The notes below the pieces were generated by a model. It did no database searches and was not told where the DNA came from. It saw only the letters and a list, made by a program, of their open reading frames with translations. From VXRJ01 sp964636705 (GTDB lineage: Bacteria; Acidobacteriota; Vicinamibacteria; Vicinamibacterales; UBA8438), in contig CAZWUJ010000002.1 in NCBI GenBank assembly GCA_964636705.1, positions 124,001-188,000 of the forward strand: 64,000 bases of DNA, read 5' to 3'. This document shows positions 49,263 to 55,427 of this stretch, piece by piece. The position numbers were made by a program, and so were the translations under genes. Within the stretch, counting starts at the first letter, position 1. Every line of letters begins with the position of its first letter.

Positions 49263-49676
49263 TCAGCCGGACTTCCGGGCGTTCTTCAATTCCACCGGCT
49301 TGCCGTGCGGCGTGTGCCGATAGGCGTCCGCCCAGGCTTCTTTGCGGTCGAGCAGCGCGCCCACTTCGGTTAAGCCCTTGCGGGTGGCGAGCGTCTCGAG
49401 GGCGGCGACCCAGTGGTGGTAGTAGTGCGACCCGTCGTCCGGTTCGCCACGGTCCGCCGCCGCCTGCAACTCGCTGGCCAGAGTCTCTGCCCACTCCTTC
49501 CAGGTGAAGTGACCTGCCTCGGACAGCTTGACCGCGAGCGCGAACGCCTGCGCCTGCCACGGCGCTTCGAAGACGGGTCCCTCCTCGTCCCGTGGCAGCG
49601 GCGGGAGCGCCGCGAGCCGGCCGGAGTCGACGGGCTCCGTCGCCGGTGGCGGCGATTCCGGACTACGCCGGTTCAA
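49263..49676 (-). CDS. Nitrile hydratase accessory protein
   Basis: A 137-residue protein related to the nitrile hydratase beta-subunit N-terminus and to the activator that delivers cobalt or helps metal incorporation. FEAPWQAQAFALAVKLSEAGHFTWKEWAETLASEL matches the accessory family's core, followed by DGSHYYHHWVAALETLA. The only fitting start is TTG 49676, which overlaps the end of the beta-subunit gene by 14 nt; earlier in-frame codons lie wholly inside that gene. It is third in an alpha-beta-accessory operon. Confidence 0.85.
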   Translation of the reverse strand: MNRRSPESPPPATEPVDSGRLAALPPLPRDEEGPVFEAPWQAQAFALAVKLSEAGHFTWKEWAETLASELQAAADRGEPDDGSHYYHHWVAALETLATRKGLTEVGALLDRKEAWADAYRHTPHGKPVELKNARKSG

Positions 49677-50322
49677 GGTACTCCTCCCACAGGTCGACAT
49701 AGACCGAATCGCCCGCCGCGGCGCGCTCGCCCCACAGCTCCTGGGCATCGAAGCGGACGGTATAGACGTGCTGGGGAGTGTTACCCAGCCGCTGGCCCTG
49801 CTCGTCGGTGTCCTGCAGTGCGTAGACGCCATTGTCCCGGATGACCACGCCGCTTCGGCCGCGCGTGTAGCGAGGCATGCGGATGTGTCCGCGGGGATGG
49901 ATGTTGCGGCCGCGCACTGCGTCGTCCACGTTGAAGCGTGCGGTTACTTCAGTATCGAGGAGGCCCGAGCCGAGCGATGCGGTCTGCGCTTCCGACGCCG
50001 GCAGCAGTTCCGGCGGCGCCACGTCGGGATCGGCGTAACCGCTGTCGAGCTCCGCCTGCGTCACGAGACCGCTGGACAGCAGCCAATTGACGCGCACGGT
50101 GAACCAGCGCTCGTAGTACGACATGCGCAGATAGTCGGCCGGGGGCAGGCTCTCCAGGGCGAACCGGAAGCTGCCCCAGTTGCGGCCGCGTCCCCATCGC
50201 CCGACGGCGCGACCCAGACCGTAGACGCGGCCCTCCCACGGTTCGTGGAAGACCGGTTCGTTCTCCTCGGGGACGACCGGGCCCATGCCGTCCATTCCGC
50301 CCATGTCGTGGATGCCGTTCAT
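49663..50322 (-). CDS. nthB: Nitrile hydratase subunit beta
   Basis: A 219-residue beta subunit that forms the active-site cleft with alpha; nitriles are hydrated to amides. MNGIHDMGGMDGMG at the N-terminus is diagnostic, followed by FHEPWEGRVYGLGRA, RNWGSFRFALESLPPADYLRMSYYERW and the C-terminal SH3-like barrel (FNVDDAVRGRNIHPRGHIRMPRYTRGR, YTVRFDAQELWGE, VDLWEEYLE). It carries no export signal, while its alpha partner has a Tat signal. The gap to alpha is 46 nt and contains a short CCGGC/GCCGG hairpin at 50337-50352. Confidence 0.93.
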   Translation of the reverse strand: MNGIHDMGGMDGMGPVVPEENEPVFHEPWEGRVYGLGRAVGRWGRGRNWGSFRFALESLPPADYLRMSYYERWFTVRVNWLLSSGLVTQAELDSGYADPDVAPPELLPASEAQTASLGSGLLDTEVTARFNVDDAVRGRNIHPRGHIRMPRYTRGRSGVVIRDNGVYALQDTDEQGQRLGNTPQHVYTVRFDAQELWGERAAAGDSVYVDLWEEYLEPA

Positions 50323-50368
50323 ATGCAGTCTCCGGGCCGGCAATGAAGCCGGTTGAACGTTGGTCGAT

Positions 50369-51082
50369 TCAGGGCGAGGCCACCGTGGCGACACCGATCA
50401 TCGAGTCGCGTGTCACGAGTTCCGCCAACTGCTCCTCGCTCATTCCCGCCGTGCCGGCCGGGCGCTCCGGCAGGACCAGGTACCGGATCTCGGCTGTGCT
50501 GTCCCAGACGCGCACTTCAACATCGTCCGGCACTTCGAGTCCGAATTCCTGAAGCACGGCTCGGGGTTCGATGACCGCCCGCGCACGGTATGCGGACGAC
50601 TTGTACCAGACGGGCGGCAGCCCCAGAGTCGGCCAGGGGTAGCACGAGCAGAGCGTGCAGACCACCAGGTTGCGTACCTGCGGCGTGTTCTCCACAACCA
50701 CCATGTGTTCGCCCTGCGCACCGAGGTACCCCATTTCCCCGATCGCCTCGGTGCCGTCCGCGAGCAGCCGCGCCTTGAAGTCGGGATCCGACCAGGCGCG
50801 CGCCACCACCTGCGCTCCGTTGCGTGGGCCGATTCGGTTCTCGTAAGTGTCGACCGCCTCGTCGAGGACAGCCGGATCGATCATGTCCTTCTCGATCAGG
50901 ATCGACTCGAGCGCCCGCACGCGCAGCGCAATGTCGTCGGGCACCACCTGGTGGTCGTGATCGTGGGCCTCCTGCTGCGCGGCGGCAACGCCCGAGCCGC
51001 CCGCCATGCCGGCGGTGCCCGCGGCGGTGGTTTTCAAGAACTCCCGGCGACCCACTTCCTCCGGTTCCTTCTTCGTCGTCAT
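50369..51082 (-). CDS. nthA: Nitrile hydratase subunit alpha, cobalt-type, with Tat signal
   Basis: A 237-residue metal-bearing subunit. The claw motif C142-T-L-C145-S-C147 holds the non-corrin metal through oxidised cysteines; CTLCSC is the cobalt-type form (iron types read CSLCSC). The following YPWPTLGLPPVWYKSSAYRARAV and RYLVLPERPAGTAG...RDSMIGV segments are typical. Unusually, the N-terminus is a complete twin-arginine signal: G-R12-R13-E-F-L-K, then a Gly/Ala hydrophobic core, ending AAAQQ, followed by a His/Asp run (40-44). Normal nitrile hydratases are cytosolic. Order is alpha-beta-accessory. The start is 32 nt from the divergent antitoxin gene. Confidence 0.95.
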   Translation of the reverse strand: MTTKKEPEEVGRREFLKTTAAGTAGMAGGSGVAAAQQEAHDHDHQVVPDDIALRVRALESILIEKDMIDPAVLDEAVDTYENRIGPRNGAQVVARAWSDPDFKARLLADGTEAIGEMGYLGAQGEHMVVVENTPQVRNLVVCTLCSCYPWPTLGLPPVWYKSSAYRARAVIEPRAVLQEFGLEVPDDVEVRVWDSTAEIRYLVLPERPAGTAGMSEEQLAELVTRDSMIGVATVASP

Positions 51083-51097
51083 CGGTGTCGCTCCACG

Positions 51098-51112
51098 GGT
51101 ATAGCCTCTACC
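51098..51112. promoter_or_regulatory. Candidate operator palindrome between nthA and abrB-like antitoxin
   Basis: GGTATAGCCTCTACC is an inverted repeat with six of seven pairs matching around a central C. It lies in the 32-nt gap between the divergent nthA and antitoxin genes. It overlaps TATA-like -10 elements readable on both strands, where an AbrB-type antitoxin could bind. Purely sequence-based. Confidence 0.3.
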
Positions 51113-51114
51113 AG

Positions 51115-51342
51115 ATGACGAAGACTATCACCGGGATTGGGAACTCCCAAGGCGTCATCTTCGACGCCGCGCTGATGGACCTCGCGAGGCTGAAGGTAGG
51201 CGACCAATTGACGGTAAGCGTCCATGAAGACGGCGCCATCGTCCTCACGCCGGTGCGCCCGGTCATTAACGCCCCGCAGGCTACCGAAGTCTCGAAGCGA
51301 CTGATCCGCAAGAACTCCGAGCTGTTCCGGCGGTTGTCGTGA
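51115..51342 (+). CDS. AbrB/SpoVT-type antitoxin
   Basis: A 75-residue swapped-hairpin DNA-binding antitoxin. MTKTITGIGNSQGVIFDAALMDLARLKVGDQLTVSV is the AbrB/MazE-type domain; the C-terminal tail (VSKRLIRKNSELFRRLS) would wrap the toxin. ATG 51115 is used; the frame extends upstream as noise. The stop overlaps the GTG of the Doc-like toxin (GTGA), the normal toxin-antitoxin coupling, and the pair is likely self-repressed. Confidence 0.88.
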   Translation: MTKTITGIGNSQGVIFDAALMDLARLKVGDQLTVSVHEDGAIVLTPVRPVINAPQATEVSKRLIRKNSELFRRLS

Positions 51343-51671
51343 ACGCCACGCTCGTGCACCTGACGGTGGCGGCCGTCAGAGCCACTCACCGTGAAGTGCT
51401 CACCGCCCATGGAGGCGCCTCCGGCGTGCGCGACGAGAAACTGCTGGAGTCCGCCGTCGCCGCACCCCAGGCGACGATGCTCGGCGAACCGCTGCTTGCC
51501 GACATGGTCGAGATCACAGCCGCCTACTTCTTCTGCTTGTGCCGCAACCATCCGTTCGTAGACGGTAACAAGCGGGTGGCGCTGGCCGCGTGTCTGGTGT
51601 TTCTGAGCGAGAACGGTGCGCTTGAAAAAGAACACCCTAGCCGGCGCCGCACGACATCCGACCGTGTCTAG
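51339..51671 (+). CDS. Doc/Fic-type toxin, C-terminus apparently broken
   Basis: A 110-residue death-on-curing family protein. The Fic motif is complete at H71-PFVDGNKR79. Doc toxins phosphorylate EF-Tu, and relatives add AMP. After CLVFLSENG the sequence turns into GALEKEHPSRRRTTSDRV, unlike the helical end of Doc proteins (about 126 residues in P1 Doc, whose motif lies near residue 66). A frameshift, deletion or junction near 51620 has probably removed the last helices. GTG 51339 overlaps the antitoxin stop. Activity is doubtful. Confidence 0.82.
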   Translation: MNATLVHLTVAAVRATHREVLTAHGGASGVRDEKLLESAVAAPQATMLGEPLLADMVEITAAYFFCLCRNHPFVDGNKRVALAACLVFLSENGALEKEHPSRRRTTSDRV

Positions 51672-51703
51672 GTCCGTGCTGAAAATGTAGTCACGCCGTG
51701 GTC

Positions 51704-51732
51704 TTGTCTCTGACGGAAACCCAACGTATAGT
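51704..51732 (+). promoter_or_regulatory. Sigma70-like promoter of the Phd/PIN operon
   Basis: TTGTCT (51704-51709) and TATAGT (51727-51732) are separated by 17 nt. They lie 34 nt before the Phd-type GTG start, which has a strong AGGAGG at 51754-51759, 6 nt upstream. This is one of the best promoter/RBS pairs in the window, suggesting a self-contained toxin-antitoxin operon. Confidence 0.55.
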
Positions 51733-51765
51733 GAGTTGACCTGCAGCAGATAGAGGAGGCAACGC

Positions 51766-52029
51766 GTGGAACTCGCTGTGCGTGAAGCCAAGGCGCGCTT
51801 GTCGGAGCTCATCGCCGCCGCCCAGAAGGGTGAGCGCGTCGTCATCACGAAGCACGGCGTTCCCGCCGTCGAGATGGTGCGCTGCCACCCGTGCGGAGCG
51901 ATCGACTTCGAGAAGCTGGAAGAGACGCGGCGGAAGCTCGGTATCGAGGGCGATGGCGAGCGCTGGCCGAGCGAGTTCGACGACCCGTCTTTCAGCCTCC
52001 GCGTGCTCGGTCTCGAAACGGACGGATAG
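51766..52029 (+). CDS. Phd/YefM-type antitoxin
   Basis: An 87-residue antitoxin. VREAKARLSELIAAAQKGERVVITKHGVPAVEMV is the Phd/YefM (prevent-host-death) DNA-binding fold. The C-terminal half (DFEKLEETRRKLGIEGDGERWPSEFDDPSFSLRVLGL) is the toxin-binding part. It starts at GTG 51766 with AGGAGG 6 nt upstream. It precedes the PIN toxin by 6 nt; the second antitoxin in a row. Confidence 0.9.
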   Translation: MELAVREAKARLSELIAAAQKGERVVITKHGVPAVEMVRCHPCGAIDFEKLEETRRKLGIEGDGERWPSEFDDPSFSLRVLGLETDG

Positions 52030-52035
52030 ACGCCG

Positions 52036-52431
52036 GTGCGGATCTTGCTCGACACGTCGTACCTCTACGATTTGATGGAAGCGCCCGGCCGCTTCACGGA
52101 CGCCGAGCATCGCTTCTTCAAGGAACATGCTGCGCGCCTCTACGTCAGTGCCGTGTCGATCTGGGAGATGCGGCTGAAGTTCCGGGCGCGGCATGCGTCG
52201 GGCGCGCGCAAGAGCCGCTTCGACCCGGAGGATGTGGTCGACGCGTTGGCAAAGCAGGACGCGACGTTCTTGCCGATCACGGCGGCCCATGCGGCGCGGA
52301 AGCTCGATACCCCCTTGGCTCACCAAGACCCGTTCGACGAGCTACTGCTTGTCCAGGCGCAGGAGGAAGACTTGCGGCTGCTCACGGTCGATCGGCAACT
52401 CGTGGACCATCCGTTGGCGGTGACGCCGTAG
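52036..52431 (+). CDS. PIN-domain toxin (VapC-like)
   Basis: A 131-residue PIN ribonuclease. Catalytic acids are Asp6 (LLDTSYL), Glu44 (SIWEMRLK) and the C-terminal DPFDELLLVQAQEEDLRLLTVD cluster. VapC-type toxins cleave tRNA or rRNA; the antitoxin before it probably inhibits it. The start is GTG 52036, 6 nt after the antitoxin stop. Seventeen nt separate it from the convergent deacetylase gene. Confidence 0.92.
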   Translation: MRILLDTSYLYDLMEAPGRFTDAEHRFFKEHAARLYVSAVSIWEMRLKFRARHASGARKSRFDPEDVVDALAKQDATFLPITAAHAARKLDTPLAHQDPFDELLLVQAQEEDLRLLTVDRQLVDHPLAVTP

Positions 52432-52448
52432 GGCAATCGGGCTTCGTC

Positions 52449-53435
52449 TCAGAGGCCGGCCTGCTCCCTGACGTAGCGCGCGACCTGCTCGTGCGTCGCC
52501 CACCAGACATCGCCCTTCTGCTGGATGTGCGCGATCAGCTCCTCCAGGATGACGATGCGGGAGCGGTGGCCGATGATGTGCGGATGCGTCGTGAGGAGGA
52601 ACATGGTCCCCTCCTCGTAGGCCTTGTCGAACTCGTCGATATAGACCTGCAACACTTCGCGGGGTGGCGAATAGCTGTTCCCCCGCGGGTTAAGGAGGGG
52701 AGCATCGTCGAGGATCCACTCGACCGGTAGCTCCACCATTCCGGTCGGCTCGCCGTTCTGCAGCAGTTCGTAAGGGCGATCGTCGGCCATCAGTGAACTG
52801 TCGTAGAGGAACCCCAGCCCGCGGATGATGTCGAGCGTGTTCGGACTGAAGTTCCAGCTCGGGGCACGGTAGCCGACCGGGCGCCGGCCGGTCACTTCCT
52901 CCAGGTAGTTCGTCGCGCGGATCACCAACTCGCGCTCCGTTTCGGCGTCGAGCGCGCTGTTCAGTTCGTGGATCCAGCCATGCACGCCAAATTCGTGGCG
53001 GCCGGAAGCCTGAATCACATCGACCATCTCGGGAGCGATCACCAGGCTGACCGCCGGAATGAAGAACGACGCCGGGATCTCGTGACGATCCATCAGGTCG
53101 ACAACGCGGCGGAGGCCGACCCGGGCGCCGTACTCGCCCTGCGACATGGCGCCGAGCGACGGCTCCGCATTGCGGGCAAGCGTGATCGTGTCGTTGTCGA
53201 CATCGAACGACAGCATGACGGCGACCCGCGCGCCGTCCGGCCAGCTCGCCGGCTGCAGGCTGCGGCCGGCCCGGACGCGGCCCGCGATTTCGCGGATCTC
53301 GTCGAGGCTGAGGTAGAGGCCCGGCTGATCCGCCCGGGTCTGCGCCGTCGCCCGGATGCCAAACGCCAGGCCGGCGGACAGAACCAGCCCGAAAACCGCA
53401 ACCGTCAGGACAACGCGCGCAGGCTTCACGAACAT
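52449..53435 (-). CDS. Exported polysaccharide deacetylase family protein
   Basis: A 328-residue NodB-homology enzyme. An N-terminal signal/anchor helix (about 8-30) precedes the domain. Motif 1 is SFDVDN with Asp78 and Asp80. Motif 2 is H152-GWI-H156, giving the metal histidines. YRAPSWNFSPNTLDIIRGLGFLYDSS and the final HPHIIGHRSR block complete the fold. ATG 53435 fits the signal. It removes acetyl groups from glycans or acts on related N-acyl substrates. It lies 10 nt after the MBL-fold gene. Confidence 0.92.
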   Translation of the reverse strand: MFVKPARVVLTVAVFGLVLSAGLAFGIRATAQTRADQPGLYLSLDEIREIAGRVRAGRSLQPASWPDGARVAVMLSFDVDNDTITLARNAEPSLGAMSQGEYGARVGLRRVVDLMDRHEIPASFFIPAVSLVIAPEMVDVIQASGRHEFGVHGWIHELNSALDAETERELVIRATNYLEEVTGRRPVGYRAPSWNFSPNTLDIIRGLGFLYDSSLMADDRPYELLQNGEPTGMVELPVEWILDDAPLLNPRGNSYSPPREVLQVYIDEFDKAYEEGTMFLLTTHPHIIGHRSRIVILEELIAHIQQKGDVWWATHEQVARYVREQAGL

Positions 53436-53445
53436 GGAATGGGCC

Positions 53446-54528
53446 TCACATGGGGTGAAGGATCTGCAGCACCTCGTAGATGCGGACCACAGCTCTGGGA
53501 TCGACGCGGCGGGCACGATCGCCGTAGTGGGTCGCGTGGGCGGTCAGGTCGATGCGGCCGGTCGCATCCTCCGCCGACACCCCATCGGCCCGCAGCTTGC
53601 TCGCCTGATTCCAGAGGTCGCGCAGGTAGGCCTGCAGGTGACCGATCTGCTCGCGCTCCTGCAACGGAGCCCCATGGCCGGGAACCATGGTCTCGAAGTC
53701 GAGTGCCTTCAGGCGATCCAGGCTGGCCGGCCAGTCGTGGACGAAGCCGTCGCCCATGTACGGCAGACCGTTCGCCCCGGGACTGCCGACGAAAAAATCG
53801 CCCGTAAAGACGATCCGCTCCTCCGGAAGGAAGACCAGGGTGTCGCCCGCGGTATGGCCGCGGCCCGGGTGGTGGAGTTGCACCTCCCGGCCTCCCTTCA
53901 CGATGGTCATCGTGTCGTTGTAGGTGACGCTGGGCGGCTTGACGCGGGTTTCGGCCAGCGCGTTCACGTGCGCCTCGGTGATGCGGAGGTTGAGCTCCAG
54001 CTCCGACCGTTCGCCGGCGTCGGCCGCTGCGGCGATCCGTTCCTTCAACTGCTCTATCTGCCCTCGCGCGCTCTCGGTAAAGCTGCGGTTGGTGCGCTGG
54101 CTGGGAGAGTCGGCGAGAAACTGCGTCCGGACATAGTCGTGGCCGACGATCTCGACGTCATCGTCAAAGATCTGGTTGCCGTGCGCATGGTCGAAGTGGT
54201 AGTGCGTGTTGAACACGTAACGGATCGGCAGCTCGGTGACGTCCTCGGCGATTTCCGCCACCAGCTTGCGGGCGGCGGCAGGCGTCACGCTCGTGTCGAC
54301 CAGCATCGCGTGGTCGTCGTTCACAATGACCAGCGAGTTGCTCATCGTGGTCATCGCCCCGGTGCCGGTGGCGAACCATACGCCGTTGGCCAGTTCCTCG
54401 AAGCGGTAGGCGCGCTTGCCGTCGGTGGGATCCGTCTCCTGCGCGGCCACCGCCACAACCGCCGCCATGGCGAGCACGAGCGCCGCCGCGCGAGCCAGGT
54501 CTCGTCGTCCGTTCAACCAGTTTCGCAT
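53446..54528 (-). CDS. Exported metallo-beta-lactamase-fold hydrolase
   Basis: A 360-residue secreted hydrolase. Signal peptide 1-29 (VAVAAQ). The zinc motif HxHxDH is H109-Y-H111-F-D113-H114, with GRGHTAGDTLVF and GDFFVGSPG, then VPGHG. A helical insert (about 140-185) lies between the zinc motifs. The layout recalls QuiP/SoxH-like exported MBL proteins, often found near PQQ dehydrogenases, which may be relevant as three occur in this window; the substrate is not known. It is upstream of the deacetylase on the same strand. Confidence 0.92.
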   Translation of the reverse strand: MRNWLNGRRDLARAAALVLAMAAVVAVAAQETDPTDGKRAYRFEELANGVWFATGTGAMTTMSNSLVIVNDDHAMLVDTSVTPAAARKLVAEIAEDVTELPIRYVFNTHYHFDHAHGNQIFDDDVEIVGHDYVRTQFLADSPSQRTNRSFTESARGQIEQLKERIAAAADAGERSELELNLRITEAHVNALAETRVKPPSVTYNDTMTIVKGGREVQLHHPGRGHTAGDTLVFLPEERIVFTGDFFVGSPGANGLPYMGDGFVHDWPASLDRLKALDFETMVPGHGAPLQEREQIGHLQAYLRDLWNQASKLRADGVSAEDATGRIDLTAHATHYGDRARRVDPRAVVRIYEVLQILHPM

Positions 54529-54588
54529 TTCGTCTTGCTCCTGTTCTCGGTTCCGCAGGGACCTCCCACCGCGGCGCCATCCCGTCGC

Positions 54589-55353
54589 TCATTCCGCGAC
54601 GACGCGACCGGTAATCTCCTGATGATGGTGTTCGATGTACAGGTACCCGCGGTACACGCCCGTCCGGCCCGTGCGTTCCGCATCATGATCCCGCACGTGA
54701 ATGGTAAGCGTTCGCGGCAGTCTCGCCTCGTAACAATTGTCGCGCCGGGCGGCGCCGAGATGCCGGACGAGCATTTGCTGTTCTGGCGCGTTGCGGTACC
54801 GTGCGCGAACCGCCATTCCCACCGCATCGGTCCCCGCGCCCTCCGTGCCTACGTCGGAATAGGCGCCACCGAAGAAATTGTCCAGCGGAGACGGGTCGTG
54901 GGCAGCGTGGCGCAGGGCGCGCTGGTTCAGCCCCATCATTTCCCGTTCCATCGCGGCGGCCACGCGCTCAACCTCGACGCAGGCGCCGCTCTGGCACTCG
55001 GGATGCGGCTCGGGACGCAACCGCGGCTCCATCTCGACCCTGTGCGCCCGCGCGCCGCCCGCCTGCCGCTGCAACTCGCGTAGCGAGGCGCTTGCCGGGC
55101 CGAAGTACGCCATGCCGGTCGCCTCGCGTACGACGTAGCAGTCGTTGGGGTGCAGAGTGGCCACTTCGACACCGGCCGAATCGGCAGGCAACACCCAGTG
55201 GTACAAGTCTGGCGGGGGCTGCGCGGGGGTCTGCTGCCCTGCCGCAAGCACCCCGCCCGCCCCCACCGCCAAGGCGACTGCGCCCGTCAGCCACCGCACC
55301 GGCGGGGACGCCGGTCGACATGCGGCCGCGAACCGGCGGGGCGCACGGTTCAT
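54589..55353 (-). CDS. Hypothetical exported protein
   Basis: A 254-residue protein with a signal/anchor region (about 20-42, ALAVGAGGVLAAG) after a basic N-terminus. It has a CVEVERVAAAMEREMMGLNQRALRHAAH helix and a late beta segment (LTIHVRDHDAERTGRTGVYRGYLYIEHHHQEITG) with several His/Asp residues. Cysteines C72 and C118-C124-type spacing could form disulfides. I do not recognise a family. It precedes the MBL gene by 60 nt. Confidence 0.7.
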   Translation of the reverse strand: MNRAPRRFAAACRPASPPVRWLTGAVALAVGAGGVLAAGQQTPAQPPPDLYHWVLPADSAGVEVATLHPNDCYVVREATGMAYFGPASASLRELQRQAGGARAHRVEMEPRLRPEPHPECQSGACVEVERVAAAMEREMMGLNQRALRHAAHDPSPLDNFFGGAYSDVGTEGAGTDAVGMAVRARYRNAPEQQMLVRHLGAARRDNCYEARLPRTLTIHVRDHDAERTGRTGVYRGYLYIEHHHQEITGRVVAE

Positions 55354-55427
55354 ACCGGCATTCTAGCAGCAGGATCCCTGCGCTATGATGAGTCCCGGAC
55401 AGTCAGGTCACTGTAGAGAGGTTGCCG

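Noticed and set aside
49663..51082. The nitrile hydratase genes as a thiocyanate hydrolase
   Set aside because: That enzyme needs three structural subunits; here there are alpha, beta and an accessory protein, with typical nitrile hydratase motifs.
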